Shown piece by piece: positions 30,326 to 39,244 of a DNA stretch of 64,000 nt (its first letter is position 1; each line of letters begins with the position of its first letter). Source of the stretch: JAHEAO01 sp942492375 (lineage in GTDB: Bacteria; Pseudomonadota; Alphaproteobacteria; Rhodobacterales; Rhodobacteraceae). Location: the NCBI GenBank assembly GCA_942492375.1, contig CALOEL010000014.1:1-64000 (forward strand), given 5' to 3'. The notes below the pieces were generated by a model. It searched no databases, had not been told where the DNA came from, and saw nothing but the letters and a program-made list of their open reading frames with translations. The position numbers and the translations under genes were made by a program.

Positions 30326-31924
30326 ATGATGGCCCCCAAAGTCCTCGTATCCGACAAGCTGTCGGACACCGCCGTGCAGATCTTCCGCGATCGCGGCATC
30401 GACGTCACGTTCGAACCCGACCTTGGCAAGGACAAGGACGCGCTGCTGGCGGCGATACCGGATTTTGACGGGCTCGCGATCCGGTCCGCGACCAAGGTGA
30501 CGGCGAAGCTGCTGGACGCCGCCGCCAAGCTTAAGGTCGTCGCCCGCGCCGGGATCGGGGTGGACAATGTCGATATCCCCGCCGCCTCGAAAAAGGGGGT
30601 GATCGTGATGAACACGCCCTTCGGCAATTCGATCACGACCGCCGAGCACGCCATCGCGATGATGTTCGCCGTGGCGCGGCAGATCCCCGAGGCGAATGCC
30701 TCGACACAAGCGGGCAAATGGGAAAAGAGCCGGTTCATGGGGGTCGAGCTGACAGCCAAGACGCTGGGTGTGATCGGCGCGGGCAATATCGGCAGCATCG
30801 TCTGCGACCGGGCGCATGGGCTGAAGATGAAGGTGATCGCCTACGACCCCTTCCTGACCGAGGAACGGGCGCATCAGATGAACGTGCAGAAGGTCGAACT
30901 GGACGAATTGCTGGCGCGGGCCGATTTCATCACGCTGCACGTGCCGCTGACCGACAAGACCCGCAACATCCTGTCGAAAGAGGCTCTGGCAAAGGCGAAA
31001 AAGGGCGTGCGCATCATCAACTGCGCGCGCGGCGGCCTGGTGGACGAGGCGGCGCTGGCGGAGGCGATCCGGTCGGGCCACGTCGCCGGCGCGGCGCTGG
31101 ATGTGTTCGAGGTGGAGCCGGCCACCGATTCGCCGGTTTTCGGATTGCCGAACGTCGTTGTGACGCCGCATCTCGGCGCGTCGACCAGCGAGGCGCAGGA
31201 AAACGTGGCGATCCAGGTCGCCGAACAGATGTCGGACTATTTGCTGACCGGCGCCGTCACCAACGCGCTGAACATGCCCAGTGTCACCGCCGAGGAAGCC
31301 TCGGTGATGGGGCCTTGGGTGAAGCTGGCGCAGCATCTGGGAACATTCGTCGGGCAGATGACCGACGAACCGATCAAGGCGATCAATATCCTTTACAACG
31401 GGGCGGTGGCGACGATGAACACCGCCGCGCTGAACGCGGCGACGGTGGCCGGGATCATGAAAGCGGTGAACCCCGAGGTGAACATGGTTTCCGCGCCGGT
31501 CTTCGCCAAGGAGCGGGGGGTCAACATCTCGACCACGACGCAGGAGAAGACCGGGGTGTTCGATGCCTATATCAAGCTGACCGTGGTGACGGAGGACCGC
31601 GAAAGGTCCATTGCAGGGACTGTTTTCAGCGATGGCAAGCCGCGGTTCATCCAGATCAAGGGCATCACCATCGACGCCGAGATCGGGCAGCACATGCTTT
31701 ACACCACCAACGAGGACATGCCGGGCATTATCGGCACGCTGGGTAACACGATGGGCGAGAACGGCGTCAATATCGCCAATTTCACCCTTGGCCGGTCGGA
31801 GCGCGGGCGGGAGGCGATCGCGCTGCTCTACCTTGACGACCCGGTTCCAGAGCCGGTGCTGGAGAAGCTGAAGGCCACGGGCATGTTCCAGCAGGTCAAG
31901 CCGCTGGAATTCGAGGTCAGCTAG
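30326..31924 (+). CDS. serA: D-3-phosphoglycerate dehydrogenase
   Basis: A 532-residue enzyme that oxidises 3-phosphoglycerate to phosphohydroxypyruvate, the entry step of serine synthesis. Substrate-binding and NAD domains cover residues 1-310, with GAGNIG at 151-156 and the active-site region GGLVDEAAL. An intervening ASB-type domain and a C-terminal ACT domain (PGIIGTLGNTMGENGVNIAN) follow, as in the long type I form that is often serine-regulated. AAGGAG lies seven bases before the ATG pair at 30,326/30,329. It forms an operon with serC. Confidence 0.95.
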   Translation: MMAPKVLVSDKLSDTAVQIFRDRGIDVTFEPDLGKDKDALLAAIPDFDGLAIRSATKVTAKLLDAAAKLKVVARAGIGVDNVDIPAASKKGVIVMNTPFGNSITTAEHAIAMMFAVARQIPEANASTQAGKWEKSRFMGVELTAKTLGVIGAGNIGSIVCDRAHGLKMKVIAYDPFLTEERAHQMNVQKVELDELLARADFITLHVPLTDKTRNILSKEALAKAKKGVRIINCARGGLVDEAALAEAIRSGHVAGAALDVFEVEPATDSPVFGLPNVVVTPHLGASTSEAQENVAIQVAEQMSDYLLTGAVTNALNMPSVTAEEASVMGPWVKLAQHLGTFVGQMTDEPIKAINILYNGAVATMNTAALNAATVAGIMKAVNPEVNMVSAPVFAKERGVNISTTTQEKTGVFDAYIKLTVVTEDRERSIAGTVFSDGKPRFIQIKGITIDAEIGQHMLYTTNEDMPGIIGTLGNTMGENGVNIANFTLGRSERGREAIALLYLDDPVPEPVLEKLKATGMFQQVKPLEFEVS

Positions 31925-32050
31925 ATCACGGGCGGGCTTTCGCCGGTCACGCCGATGGCACGGAACAAAGACCCGCGTCAGTCGTTTCCCTGCATATACC
32001 CAGCCGCCTGTCGAACCGACGGGCGGCGCGGGCGTGAAAAGGAGTACGAC

Positions 32051-32566
32051 ATGAAAATGCTTCACCCGATTATCGCGGGCCTTATGCTTGGCACGGCCAG
32101 CATGGCCTATGCAGAGCAGATCAACGTGAAGGCCGTCGAGGTCGAAGCCGAGGCTTCGGACGCGACGAACCAGACCGCGTTGCAGTATTATCCCGAGGTC
32201 GAACAGCACCTGATGGCCACGATCGCCGAGCGGGTCGGCCCCCTGACTGATGAAGACGGCTTCACCGTCAAGGTCCGGCTTGACGAGATGAGCCTGGACG
32301 GCAATCCGATGGGACCCGACAGGGCGTTCAACGTTCTGGATGGCTGGGTTTACATCTATCCGCCGGATCCGGCGCAGTCGGATGTCAACGACAACTCGGC
32401 GGAGTTCGCGCCGATTGACGAGTTCAACATCCATCTCGAGGCGAGCACGATGGGTGCCGGCCTGCAGCCGGGAACCGATGACTATTACACCGCGATGATC
32501 GCAGCCTTCGCGGACAGCGTCGGCGAAAGGGTCTCGACGATCGACCGGGCCGACATCCCGAGCTGA
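32051..32566 (+). CDS. Exported protein of unknown function
   Basis: A 171-residue protein with a clear signal peptide (MKMLHPIIAGLMLGTASMAYA, cleavage before EQ) and an acidic periplasmic body. I see no known domain; the body has the strongly acidic composition common in marine Rhodobacteraceae periplasmic proteins. AAGGAG precedes the ATG at 32,051. It follows serA by 126 bp and may be a separate unit. Confidence 0.65.
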   Translation: MKMLHPIIAGLMLGTASMAYAEQINVKAVEVEAEASDATNQTALQYYPEVEQHLMATIAERVGPLTDEDGFTVKVRLDEMSLDGNPMGPDRAFNVLDGWVYIYPPDPAQSDVNDNSAEFAPIDEFNIHLEASTMGAGLQPGTDDYYTAMIAAFADSVGERVSTIDRADIPS

Positions 32567-32585
32567 CGACACCATTCAATACAGA

Positions 32586-32616
32586 TGTCCCGGGCTTATT
32601 TTTCCCTGCCCGGACA
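32586..32616 (+). terminator. Stem-loop after the exported-protein gene
   Basis: TGTCCcGGGC pairs with GCCCGGACA around a T-rich loop, 20 bp after the stop. A second perfect 8-bp stem (CGCCCCGC/GCGGGGCG) lies at 32,646-32,673. Neither has a good T tract after it, so a termination role is plausible but not clear. Confidence 0.35.
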
Positions 32617-32763
32617 CTGTATGGCGCAGGTTCCCCATGCGCCGGCGCCCCGCATCGCTGTTGTTGCGGGGCGTCACTCCATTCGGGACCAGGCGTGTGA
32701 CGGTTTGGCAAATGCACCCCGTGCCCGATATCGGTTAGATTACCGATCGGGAGGGCGGATGCG

Positions 32764-33165
32764 ATGGCGATACCAAGAGGCAATCATCTGCTGAAGGTCG
32801 TTGCAGCCGCCGCGCTGGTCTTCGGCTTGGCGACCATCGTTTCGGGCGGCCGGGCGCTGTTTGGCGGAGCAGAGGCGCGCGCCGCGGTCGGTGACGCCGT
32901 TCCGTTCGTCCTGTGGTTCAACTTCGTTGCCGGTTTCGCCTATATCGCCGCCGGGGCCGGTCTGGCGATGGGCCGCCGCTGGGCGCTGTGGCTGTCGCTG
33001 GCGATCCTGGCAGCGACGGCGCTGGTCTTCGCCGCCTTCGGCCTGCACGTGATGCGCGGTGGCGCCTACGAGGCGCGGACGATGGGCGCGATGGTGCTGC
33101 GCACCGGCACCTGGGCGCTGATCTCGGCCGTCGCCTGGCGCAAGTTCGGCCATCGGATGGCCTGA
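32764..33165 (+). CDS. Small integral membrane protein of unknown function
   Basis: A 133-residue protein with about four hydrophobic helices: roughly residues 10-30, 46-68, 72-94 and 108-125 (LLKVVAAAALVFGLATIV; VLWFNFVAGFAYIAAGAGLA). It is a likely inner-membrane protein. No family recognised. It converges on gyrB with only 15 bp between stop codons. Confidence 0.6.
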   Translation: MAIPRGNHLLKVVAAAALVFGLATIVSGGRALFGGAEARAAVGDAVPFVLWFNFVAGFAYIAAGAGLAMGRRWALWLSLAILAATALVFAAFGLHVMRGGAYEARTMGAMVLRTGTWALISAVAWRKFGHRMA

Positions 33166-33183
33166 GGCCGGCACACGGCCTCA
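33163..33183. terminator. Perfect hairpin formed by the two convergent stop codons
   Basis: TGAGGCCG (33,163-33,170) and CGGCCTCA (33,176-33,183) form an 8-bp stem with loop GCACA. The outer three bases of each side are the stop codons of the membrane-protein gene and of gyrB. There is no T tract. It may act as a two-way terminator or RNA-end stabiliser. Confidence 0.35.
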
Positions 33184-35598
33184 GAAGTCGAGATTTTCCA
33201 CGGTCAGCGCGTTCTGCTGGATGAATTCCCGTCTGGGTTCCACCACGTCGCCCATCAGCTTGGTGAAGATGTCGTCGGCCTCGGTGACGTCCTCTATCTT
33301 CACCTGAAGCAGCGTCCGGGCCTCGGGGTCGAGCGTGGTTTCCCAAAGCTGTCCGGGATTCATCTCTCCCAGACCCTTGTAACGCTGCAGGGACAGGCCC
33401 TTCTCGCCCTCGGCAAGGATCGCGTCCAGCAGGTCGGTCGGCCCGTGGATCACGATGTCGCGGTCCTTGCGAACCAGATGCGCGGGATCCGAGAAGACTT
33501 CTCGGTTGGGCTGGGAGACTTCCGACAGCCGCCGCGCCTCGCCGGAGCGCAGGACGGCACCGTCAAGGGTGCGAATCTCCTCGACACCGCGCAGGATGCG
33601 CGACAGGCGGATGCCGTGGTCCTGGGTGATGCGGCCGGTCCAGCCGGTCTCGTATTCCAGCGCAACCTGGTCGAGCCGTTCCGCCACGCGGTTGGCTACG
33701 GCCTGCAGATCGGCATCGGCCTTGCCGGGATCGAAGGCCCCGGCCAATGCGGCCTGTTCCAGGATGTTGCGGGGATAATGGGTTGGGAAGGCTTCCAGAA
33801 CGCGACGGAACTGGCGGGTGCCTTCGATGACGCGGGCAAGGTCCTGACCGGCGATCTCCTCGCCCGAGGGCAGGCGCAGCACGGCGCCGTCGATGCCCAT
33901 CTGCACCAGGTAATCCTCCAGCGCGGGCTGGTCCTTGAGATAGACCTCGGACTTGCCGCGCGCGACCTTGAAGAGCGGCGGCTGGGCGATGTAGAGATAT
34001 CCGTCCTCGATCAGCTCGGGCATCTGCCGGAAGAAGAAGGTCAGCAGAAGCGTCCGGATATGGGCGCCGTCCACATCGGCATCGGTCATGATGATGATCT
34101 TGTGGTAGCGCAGTTTCGAGATGTCGAATTCGTCGCGCCCGATGCCGGTGCCGAGCGCGGTGATGATCGTGCCCACGGTGTCCGAGGACAGCATCCGGTC
34201 GAACCGCGCGCGTTCGACGTTCAGGATCTTGCCGCGCAGCGGCAGCACCGCCTGGTTCGAGCGCGCCCGGCCCTGCTTGGCGGACCCGCCGGCGCTGTCG
34301 CCCTCGACGATGAACAATTCCCGCTTCGCCGGGTCGCGTTCCTGGCAGTCGGCCAGCTTGCCGGGCAGGTTGGCGACGTCGAGCGAGGTCTTCTTGCGGG
34401 TCATTTCCCGCGCCTTGCGGGCGGCCTCGCGGGCCAGGGCCGCCTCGACGATCTTGCCGACGATCTGCCGCGCCTCGGCGGGATGTTCCTCGAACCATTC
34501 GCCGAGCTTCTCGTTCATCAGGTTCTCGACCGCGGGGCGCACTTCGGAACTGACCAGCTTGTCCTTTGTCTGGCTGGAGAATTTCGGGTCCGGCACCTTG
34601 ACCGAAAGAACGCAGGTCAGGCCCTCGCGGGCGTCGTCTCCGGAAAAGGTGACCTTCTCCTTCTTCAGGATGCCGCTGGAATTGGCATAGAGGTTGATCG
34701 TCCGCGTCAGCGCGCCGCGGAAGCCGGCCAGATGGGTGCCGCCGTCGCGCTGCGGGATGTTGTTGGTGAAGGGCAGCACCATCTCGTTGTAGCTGTCGTT
34801 CCACCACATCGCCGCCTCGACGGTGATGCCGTCGCGCTCGCCCGAGATGAAGATCGGATCGTCGATCATCGGCGTCTTGGACCGGTCGAGATAGCGGACG
34901 AATTCGCGCACGCCGCCTTCGTAGCAAAGATCGGTTTCCAGCGCCTCGGCAGGCCGCTCGTCACGCAGGATGATCCGAACGCCGGAATTCAGGAAGGCCA
35001 GTTCGCGCAGCCGGTGTTCCAGCGTCTTGAAGGAGTAATCGAGGTTCGAGAAGGTCGTGGTCGAGGCGAGGAACCGCACTTCGGTTCCCTTGCGGCCATC
35101 GGCGTCGCCGACGACCTCGAGATGCTTCACGGTTTCGCCGCGTTCGAAGCGGGCATGGTGTTCCTTGCCGTTCCGCCAGACCCGAAGCTCCAGCCAGTCC
35201 GACAGCGCATTGACGACCGAGACGCCAACGCCGTGCAGACCGCCCGACACCTTGTAGGAGTTCTGGTCGAACTTCCCGCCGGCGTGCAGCTGGGTCATGA
35301 TCACCTCGGCCGCGGATACGCCCTCTTCCTCGTGGATGCCGACCGGGATGCCGCGGCCATTGTCGCTGACCGAGACGCTGTCATCGGCATGGATCGTGAC
35401 CATCACGCGGTCGGCGTGACCCGCCAGAGCCTCGTCGACGCCGTTATCCACGACCTCGTAGACCATGTGGTGCAGGCCCGAGCCGTCGTCGGTGTCACCG
35501 ATATACATGCCCGGGCGCTTGCGGACTGCATCCAAGCCCTTGAGAACCTTGATGGAATCGGCGCCGTATTCTTCGGGCTGGGGGGCTGCTTCGGCCAT
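33181..35598 (-). CDS. gyrB: DNA gyrase subunit B
   Basis: An 805-residue ATPase subunit of DNA gyrase, which introduces negative supercoils with GyrA. N-terminal GHKL ATPase domain (KRPGMYIGDTDDGSGLHH; DNGRGIPVGIHEEEG), transducer domain, TOPRIM motif EGDSAGGSAKQGR and metal site DADVDGAHIRTLLLTFFFR, and C-terminal tail QRYKGLGEMNPGQLWETT. The start at MAEAAPQPEE (35,598) is chosen over the longer frame from 35,649. Part of the dnaA-dnaN-recF-gyrB block, interrupted by two unrelated genes. Confidence 0.97.
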   Translation of the reverse strand: MAEAAPQPEEYGADSIKVLKGLDAVRKRPGMYIGDTDDGSGLHHMVYEVVDNGVDEALAGHADRVMVTIHADDSVSVSDNGRGIPVGIHEEEGVSAAEVIMTQLHAGGKFDQNSYKVSGGLHGVGVSVVNALSDWLELRVWRNGKEHHARFERGETVKHLEVVGDADGRKGTEVRFLASTTTFSNLDYSFKTLEHRLRELAFLNSGVRIILRDERPAEALETDLCYEGGVREFVRYLDRSKTPMIDDPIFISGERDGITVEAAMWWNDSYNEMVLPFTNNIPQRDGGTHLAGFRGALTRTINLYANSSGILKKEKVTFSGDDAREGLTCVLSVKVPDPKFSSQTKDKLVSSEVRPAVENLMNEKLGEWFEEHPAEARQIVGKIVEAALAREAARKAREMTRKKTSLDVANLPGKLADCQERDPAKRELFIVEGDSAGGSAKQGRARSNQAVLPLRGKILNVERARFDRMLSSDTVGTIITALGTGIGRDEFDISKLRYHKIIIMTDADVDGAHIRTLLLTFFFRQMPELIEDGYLYIAQPPLFKVARGKSEVYLKDQPALEDYLVQMGIDGAVLRLPSGEEIAGQDLARVIEGTRQFRRVLEAFPTHYPRNILEQAALAGAFDPGKADADLQAVANRVAERLDQVALEYETGWTGRITQDHGIRLSRILRGVEEIRTLDGAVLRSGEARRLSEVSQPNREVFSDPAHLVRKDRDIVIHGPTDLLDAILAEGEKGLSLQRYKGLGEMNPGQLWETTLDPEARTLLQVKIEDVTEADDIFTKLMGDVVEPRREFIQQNALTVENLDF

Positions 35599-35699
35599 GC
35601 GATCTTTCCGTGTTATTGTGCCGGATTTATACGAGATTTGGGGGGCCATGTCACGCGTTCACCACAAGATTTGGTAGCACCGTGCATGAGCGACAAGTC

Positions 35700-36320
35700 T
35701 CAGGTGAACGGGATCAACAACCCGACCAGGATAAGCAGAAATCCGGCGGTCAAATTGGTGCGCCGCAATGCCCGGGGTGAGGTCAGCAGACGCCGTGCCC
35801 GGTCGATGAAGGTGGCGAAGAACAGGTTGCCGATGAAAGGCACGATCATCGACAGCGCGACGATGGCGGCGATGTCGGGCCAGGTCAGGCGCGTCAGATC
35901 GAAGAACCCCGGCAAGACACCCATGTAGAACAGGATCGCCTTCGGATTGCCGAGGATGACGGCAACCCCCGCGGCGAAACCCGCCCACATGCCGGGGCGG
36001 GTCAGACGGCTGTCGGTGGCGATGGTCTTGTCCGCGTTGCGGATGATGAACGCGCCCATGATGATGAAGATCGCCGATGCCACCCAGCGCAGCACGGTCA
36101 TGAACCCTGCAAAGACCGACACGACCCAGGTGACGCCGAGGATCGCCAGGAACGGCCAGAGCGCATCGCCGATCACCACGCCCAGCGCCAGCGGCCAGGC
36201 GGCGTGGAAGCCGCCCGACAGCGTGCGGGCGGTCAGCGCCACCCAGACCGGCCCGGGCGTGAAGAACAGGATCGCCAGCGCGCCGGCATAGAGCAGCAGG
36301 TCGGAGTGTGTGATGGTCAT
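35700..36320 (-). CDS. LysE-family translocator
   Basis: A 206-residue inner-membrane exporter of the LysE/RhtB family, which export amino acids or similar small molecules; the substrate cannot be inferred. The family motif FFTPGPVWVALTAR is at residues 19-32 and about six hydrophobic helices follow, including the conserved GNPKAILFYMG. It lies 65 bp downstream of the VOC gene on the same strand. Confidence 0.85.
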   Translation of the reverse strand: MTITHSDLLLYAGALAILFFTPGPVWVALTARTLSGGFHAAWPLALGVVIGDALWPFLAILGVTWVVSVFAGFMTVLRWVASAIFIIMGAFIIRNADKTIATDSRLTRPGMWAGFAAGVAVILGNPKAILFYMGVLPGFFDLTRLTWPDIAAIVALSMIVPFIGNLFFATFIDRARRLLTSPRALRRTNLTAGFLLILVGLLIPFT

Positions 36321-36385
36321 GACGGGTCCGGCGCGAAGGATGGCCCCCGGTTAGGGCAAGCGCCGGTGAAAGTCGAGACCGACCG

Positions 36386-36817
36386 TCAGTCCGGGACGGG
36401 CAGCGTCAGGCTGCCATCCTCGTTCAGCGGCCAGAACGGGTTCATCGCGACCTCCCAGACATGCCCGTCCGGATCCGCCCAGTAGCCGGAATAGCCGCCC
36501 CAGAAAACCTTCTGCGGCGTCTTCAGCGCGGTCGCCCCGGCATCGAGCGCGGCGGCGAAGGCTGCATCGACCTCTTCGGTGGTGGCGAAGTTCTGCGCCA
36601 GCGTGATCGCGCCGGTGCCAAGCTCGGCCCCGGCGCGGCCCTGATCCTCGGCCAGCGCGCCGCGGCCGAAGAGGCCCAGCACCAAGCCGTTGAGCTGGTA
36701 GAAGCTGACGCCCTCCTGCTCGCTTGCCGGGGTCCAGCCGAGCAAGGCATAGAAGGCCCGCGATCGTTGCAGGTCATCGACACCAAGGGTGATGAGGGTC
36801 ACGCGTTGCGGGGTCAT
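36386..36817 (-). CDS. VOC-family (glyoxalase/bleomycin-resistance fold) protein
   Basis: A 143-residue protein with the paired beta-alpha-beta-beta-beta modules of the VOC superfamily: VTLITLGVDDLQRSRAFYAL at the start, and GYSGYWADPDGHVWEVAMNP near the end with the usual metal-ligand Glu. Members include glyoxalases, dioxygenases and resistance proteins, so function is open. It sits 21 bp after recF. Confidence 0.8.
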   Translation of the reverse strand: MTPQRVTLITLGVDDLQRSRAFYALLGWTPASEQEGVSFYQLNGLVLGLFGRGALAEDQGRAGAELGTGAITLAQNFATTEEVDAAFAAALDAGATALKTPQKVFWGGYSGYWADPDGHVWEVAMNPFWPLNEDGSLTLPVPD

Positions 36818-36838
36818 AAGAAGGTTCCTCCTTGCATC

Positions 36839-37945
36839 CTAGCACATCCGGACGGCGGATGAGCCGCCGGTCTCGCTGACCGCCAGATGTTGCGCGCGGT
36901 CGCCCAGCGTGTCGAACAAAGTGGCTTCGGTTCCGGTCATCCAGGCCTGCGCGGCCAATGTGCAGATCTCGTCATATAGCGCCGCGCGCCGCGCGGCATC
37001 GAGATGGGCGGCGACCTCGTCGAGCAGCAGGATCGGCGGTGCGCCGAAATCCATCGCCAGGGCGCGGGCATTGGCGAGAACCAGCGAGATCAGCAGCGCC
37101 TTCTGCTCGCCGGTCGAACAGTTCCGGGCCTCTGTCGCCTTGGCGGTGTAGATCGCCGTCAGATCCGTGCGATGCGGCCCGATCAGGGTGCGCCCCGCCG
37201 CCATGTCGCGGGGGCGGCTTTCGGCCAGCACGTCGCGCAGGTCATCCGCCGTCTCCGGTTGCGGCGTGTCGTCGGGGCCGATGAGGCCGAGTTCGGCGGC
37301 GGGAAACGCTGTCGCGGCATCGTCTTGCGCGACCGCGACCCGCATCACCGCCGCAGCGCGGTTGGCGACGATGGTGGCCCCGGATTCTGCCATCTGGCTT
37401 TCCAGCGCAGAATACCAATGCGGGTCGGCGGTCTGGTCCCTCAGAAGCCGGTTGCGCTCTCGCATCGCCTTCTCATAGGTCAGCGTCGCCTCGGCATGGC
37501 CCGGCTCGAAACTCAGCGTCATGCGGTCGAGGAAGCGGCGACGGCCGTCCGCGCCCTCAATCCAGAGCCGGTCCATCGCCGGCACCAGCCAGAGGATGCG
37601 GGCGATCCGGCCAAGTGCGGCCTGCGCCGCCGGCTTGCCGTCGATCCGAAGCTGGCGGGCGGCGCCGGGTTCGGCCCAGGTCTCGATCTCGTGGCTCTGG
37701 TGCAGGCTGCGCAGCCCCGCGGTGATCTTCCATCCCAGCGCCTCGGGCCTGCGGGCGATGTCGTCGGCCGCGGCCCGCCGCAGCCCGCGCCCCGGCGACA
37801 GCAGCGACACCGCCTCGAGGATGTTCGTCTTGCCCGCGCCGTTCGGCCCGTGGATCGCGACCGGGCGGCCATCGAATGACAGCTCGGCGCGGCGGTGAGA
37901 GCGGAAATGCGACAGGGTCAGCGCAGTCACGGACAGGCTCCCCAT
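36839..37945 (-). CDS. recF: DNA replication and repair protein RecF
   Basis: A 368-residue SMC-like ATPase that helps load RecA at single-strand gaps with RecO and RecR. Walker A is GPNGAGKTN at residues 33-41; the signature and Walker B regions are STGEQKALLISL and PILLLDEVAAHLD. dnaN lies 65 bp upstream on the same strand, the classic bacterial arrangement. Confidence 0.95.
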   Translation of the reverse strand: MGSLSVTALTLSHFRSHRRAELSFDGRPVAIHGPNGAGKTNILEAVSLLSPGRGLRRAAADDIARRPEALGWKITAGLRSLHQSHEIETWAEPGAARQLRIDGKPAAQAALGRIARILWLVPAMDRLWIEGADGRRRFLDRMTLSFEPGHAEATLTYEKAMRERNRLLRDQTADPHWYSALESQMAESGATIVANRAAAVMRVAVAQDDAATAFPAAELGLIGPDDTPQPETADDLRDVLAESRPRDMAAGRTLIGPHRTDLTAIYTAKATEARNCSTGEQKALLISLVLANARALAMDFGAPPILLLDEVAAHLDAARRAALYDEICTLAAQAWMTGTEATLFDTLGDRAQHLAVSETGGSSAVRMC

Positions 37946-38010
37946 CTCTCACTCCATCATTTGTCCGGAAATATCCCCGCCGGAGGCAAGAAGTCTCTGG
38001 CGCGACCCCG

Positions 38011-39129
38011 TCACACGCGCATCGGCATGACGACATAGACGGCGCTGGTATCGTCGCCTTCCCGCATCAGGGTCGGATCGCCCGAGGAATTGAACAGGAA
38101 GACGGCGTTTTCGCGGTCGACCTGCCCGGCGATTTCCAGCAGGTACTTGGCATTGAAGCCGATCTCCAGCTTCTCGTCGGAATAGGCAACGCTCAACTCC
38201 TCCTCGGCGGCGCCGCTGTCGGGGGCGTTGACCGACAGGACCAGCCGGTCATCGTCGAGCGAAAGCTTCACCGCGCGGGAGCGCTCGGACGAGACGGTCG
38301 CGACGCGGTCGACGGCCTGGGCGAACTCGGTCGCATCGACCTGAAGCTTGCGGGTGTTGCCCTGCGGGATCACCCGGGTGTAGTCCGGGAAGGTGCCGTC
38401 GATGACCTTCGACGTCAGGGTGATCTCGGGCGTGGCGAAGCGCACCTTGGTTTCCGACACCGAGACGGCGATCGTTGTCTCGTCATTGTCCAGAAGCTTG
38501 CGCAACTCGTTCACGGTCTTGCGGGGCACGATGACGCCGGCCATGCCGTCGGCGCCCTCGGGCAGCGGAGCGTCGATCCGCGCCAGTCGGTGGCCGTCGG
38601 TCGCCACGCAGCGCAGCACCTGGCCGCCTTCGCCGGCGGCGACATGCATGTAGACGCCGTTCAGGTAGTAGCGGGTCTCTTCCGTCGAAATCGCGAATTT
38701 CGACTTGTCGAAAAGCCGCCGCAGAACCGGCGCGGGGGCCGAGAAATTGGTGTCGTATTCCGACGAGGCCATCACCGGGAAATCTTCCTTGGGCAGCGTC
38801 GCCAGCGAGAAGTTGGAGCGTCCGGCATCGACCGTCAGCCGGCCGTTGGCACCATCATCGGTCAGCGTGACCAGCGCGCCGTCGGGCAGCTTGCGCACGA
38901 TCTCGTGCAGGGTGACCGCCGATACCGTGGTGGCGCCGGGCCTCTCGACCTGGGCGGGGGCCTTGTCGACGACCTCGATATCGAGGTCGGTGGCGCGGAA
39001 CGAGACGGTGTCGCCCTCGGCCTCGATCAGCACATTTGCCAGGATCGGGATCGTGTTGCGCCGTTCCACGACCGATTGTGCCTGACCCACGGCCTTGAGC
39101 AAGGCGCCGCGTTCGATGCTGATCTTCAT
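38011..39129 (-). CDS. dnaN: DNA polymerase III subunit beta (sliding clamp)
   Basis: A 372-residue clamp subunit that dimerises around DNA and tethers DNA polymerase III. Three repeated clamp folds span the protein; it starts MKISIERGALLKAVGQAQSV and ends with the typical YVVMPMRV. The start at 39,129 is set by this N-terminus (AGGAGTGGGAC lies upstream). It sits 115 bp after dnaA. Confidence 0.97.
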   Translation of the reverse strand: MKISIERGALLKAVGQAQSVVERRNTIPILANVLIEAEGDTVSFRATDLDIEVVDKAPAQVERPGATTVSAVTLHEIVRKLPDGALVTLTDDGANGRLTVDAGRSNFSLATLPKEDFPVMASSEYDTNFSAPAPVLRRLFDKSKFAISTEETRYYLNGVYMHVAAGEGGQVLRCVATDGHRLARIDAPLPEGADGMAGVIVPRKTVNELRKLLDNDETTIAVSVSETKVRFATPEITLTSKVIDGTFPDYTRVIPQGNTRKLQVDATEFAQAVDRVATVSSERSRAVKLSLDDDRLVLSVNAPDSGAAEEELSVAYSDEKLEIGFNAKYLLEIAGQVDRENAVFLFNSSGDPTLMREGDDTSAVYVVMPMRV

Positions 39130-39244
39130 GTCCCACTCCTGCAGATGCCGGGGCGGCGAATGTATCCCATTCGCCGCCCGGCTCAATAGTTTTCTGGACT
39201 GTCCGCCGAACGCCGCGGAGCGTCAAGGGCCGGGATGTCCAGCG

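Noticed and set aside
33445..35928. 827-codon frame opposite gyrB and a similar 756-codon frame opposite serA
   Set aside because: Long antisense frames are expected in GC-rich DNA; their translations have shadow composition and overlap well-identified genes.
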